From Ekhidna sp. (GTDB lineage: Bacteria > Bacteroidota > Bacteroidia > Cytophagales > Cyclobacteriaceae): a stretch of 5,876 nt of DNA. Shown here in pieces: positions 5,365 to 5,876 of this stretch. The stretch's first letter is position 1; every line of letters starts with the position of its first letter. The position numbers and the translations under genes were made by a program. Under the pieces are notes generated by a model, which saw only the letters and a list, made by a program, of their open reading frames with translations, was not told the origin of the DNA and did no database searches. Location of the stretch: assembly GCA_013214445.1 (NCBI GenBank), contig JABSPG010000272.1:1-5876 (forward strand). Direction: 5' to 3'.

Positions 5365-5876
5365 ATGACGAAAATCAAAAGTAAATTCTCAATTGTACAG
5401 GTCTTACTTGCACCTCTTCTAATGATGGTGTTGACTATTGGTTTATCTTCTATGATACTATTTGTTTCTGTTAAAGAGATGAACGAAGGAACGCCATTAT
5501 CTAAAACTCCTTTCTGGGCTGCATTCATTATGGGACCTCTTGGGTTATATGCTTTTTATTATTATCTCAATATTTTTCGAACCGTTGAAATTGACGATTA
5601 TGGAATTACCGAGTCGAACATTTTCAAATCCAGAAAATATCAATGGACTGAAATAAAAAGGATAAAGCTAACAGGAAAGGAGTTAGAAAAATTTCTATGG
5701 ATTGGCATGCCGTTCGAAGCTTTAAAGATTGAATTGAATAATGGTGATAAGAAAATATTCTTTGCAAAGTATTATCGGAACTTCCCTTTAATTCTACAAA
5801 GTCTTCAATTGATTAAAAAACAACTTTCAAAAAGTCAGAAACCACAATTAGGTGGATTTGAATATAAAAGGTTAAG
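5365..5876 (+). CDS. Two-TM membrane protein with PH-like domain, 3'-truncated by window end
   Basis: The frame is open from the ATG at 5365 to the edge (170 codons, no stop), so the C-terminus is missing. Residues ~8-37 (SIVQVLLAPLLMMVLTIGLS, then SMILFVSV) and ~50-71 (PFWAAFIMGPLGLYAFYYYL) form two membrane helices with a short polar loop between them. The following cytoplasmic part begins TVEIDDYGITESNIFKSRKY, then QWTEIKRIKL, and continues with EALKIELNNGDKKIFFAKYY and an amphipathic helix (LILQSLQLIKKQLSK). The alternating strands, the Dx-G-I motif, the W-x-E-I turn and the closing helix are what is seen in bacterial PH-domain (bPH / YdbT-like) membrane proteins. No enzymatic motif was seen. 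GC is about 33%, even lower than the PIN-TM gene, and its start lies 15 bp after the attC-like end, the usual position for a cassette gene. No ribosome-binding site is obvious. The gene is probably real; its function is unknown. Confidence 0.75.
   Translation, partial: MTKIKSKFSIVQVLLAPLLMMVLTIGLSSMILFVSVKEMNEGTPLSKTPFWAAFIMGPLGLYAFYYYLNIFRTVEIDDYGITESNIFKSRKYQWTEIKRIKLTGKELEKFLWIGMPFEALKIELNNGDKKIFFAKYYRNFPLILQSLQLIKKQLSKSQKPQLGGFEYKRL

Overview
The window looks like chromosomal DNA from a member of the Bacteroidota, probably Cytophagales. This is inferred from the protein families, the absence of strong Shine-Dalgarno sites, and AT-rich promoter motifs resembling the Bacteroidota TTG / TAnnTTTG type. 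No rRNA, tRNA, CRISPR array or transposase was seen.

Layout. (1) Positions 1-331, minus strand: the N-terminus of an ABC transporter permease of the MacB/FtsX-like type. It runs off the left edge and, after about 45 residues, changes into a GC-rich, unrecognised sequence with a probable frameshift. (2) Positions 332-527: divergent intergenic region with one weak promoter candidate. (3) Positions 528-2225: a secreted gamma-glutamyltransferase-family Ntn hydrolase with a clear autoprocessing threonine. (4) Positions 2329-3099: a YoaP-like protein, a GNAT acetyltransferase with a C-terminal thioredoxin-like YoaP domain. (5) Positions 3100-3317: intergenic, with a promoter candidate and a perfect 18-bp palindrome. 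(6) Positions 3318-5231: a 637-residue protein with a PIN-like nuclease core and C-terminal membrane segments. (7) Positions 5236-5350: a long imperfect inverted repeat with the layout of an integron attC recombination site. (8) Positions 5365-5876: the start of a small membrane protein with a PH-like domain, cut by the right edge.

The left part (GGT, YoaP; about 47-52% GC in sampled lines) reads as ordinary housekeeping or core DNA. From about position 3287 the composition falls to about 33-38% GC and the organisation changes. A gene is followed at once by an attC-like foldback, and the next gene starts 15 bp after it. The heptamer GCGTTAC occurs at the end of the attC-like element and again just before the PIN-TM gene. 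The simplest reading is that the PIN-TM gene is carried on a roughly 2.06-kb integron-type cassette in a Bacteroidota genome, with a second cassette beginning at about 5346. No integrase gene is visible, so this would be an integrase-less attC cluster or part of a larger array. The PIN-TM protein could be a membrane-tethered RNase with a defence or toxin role; that is inference from architecture and context only.
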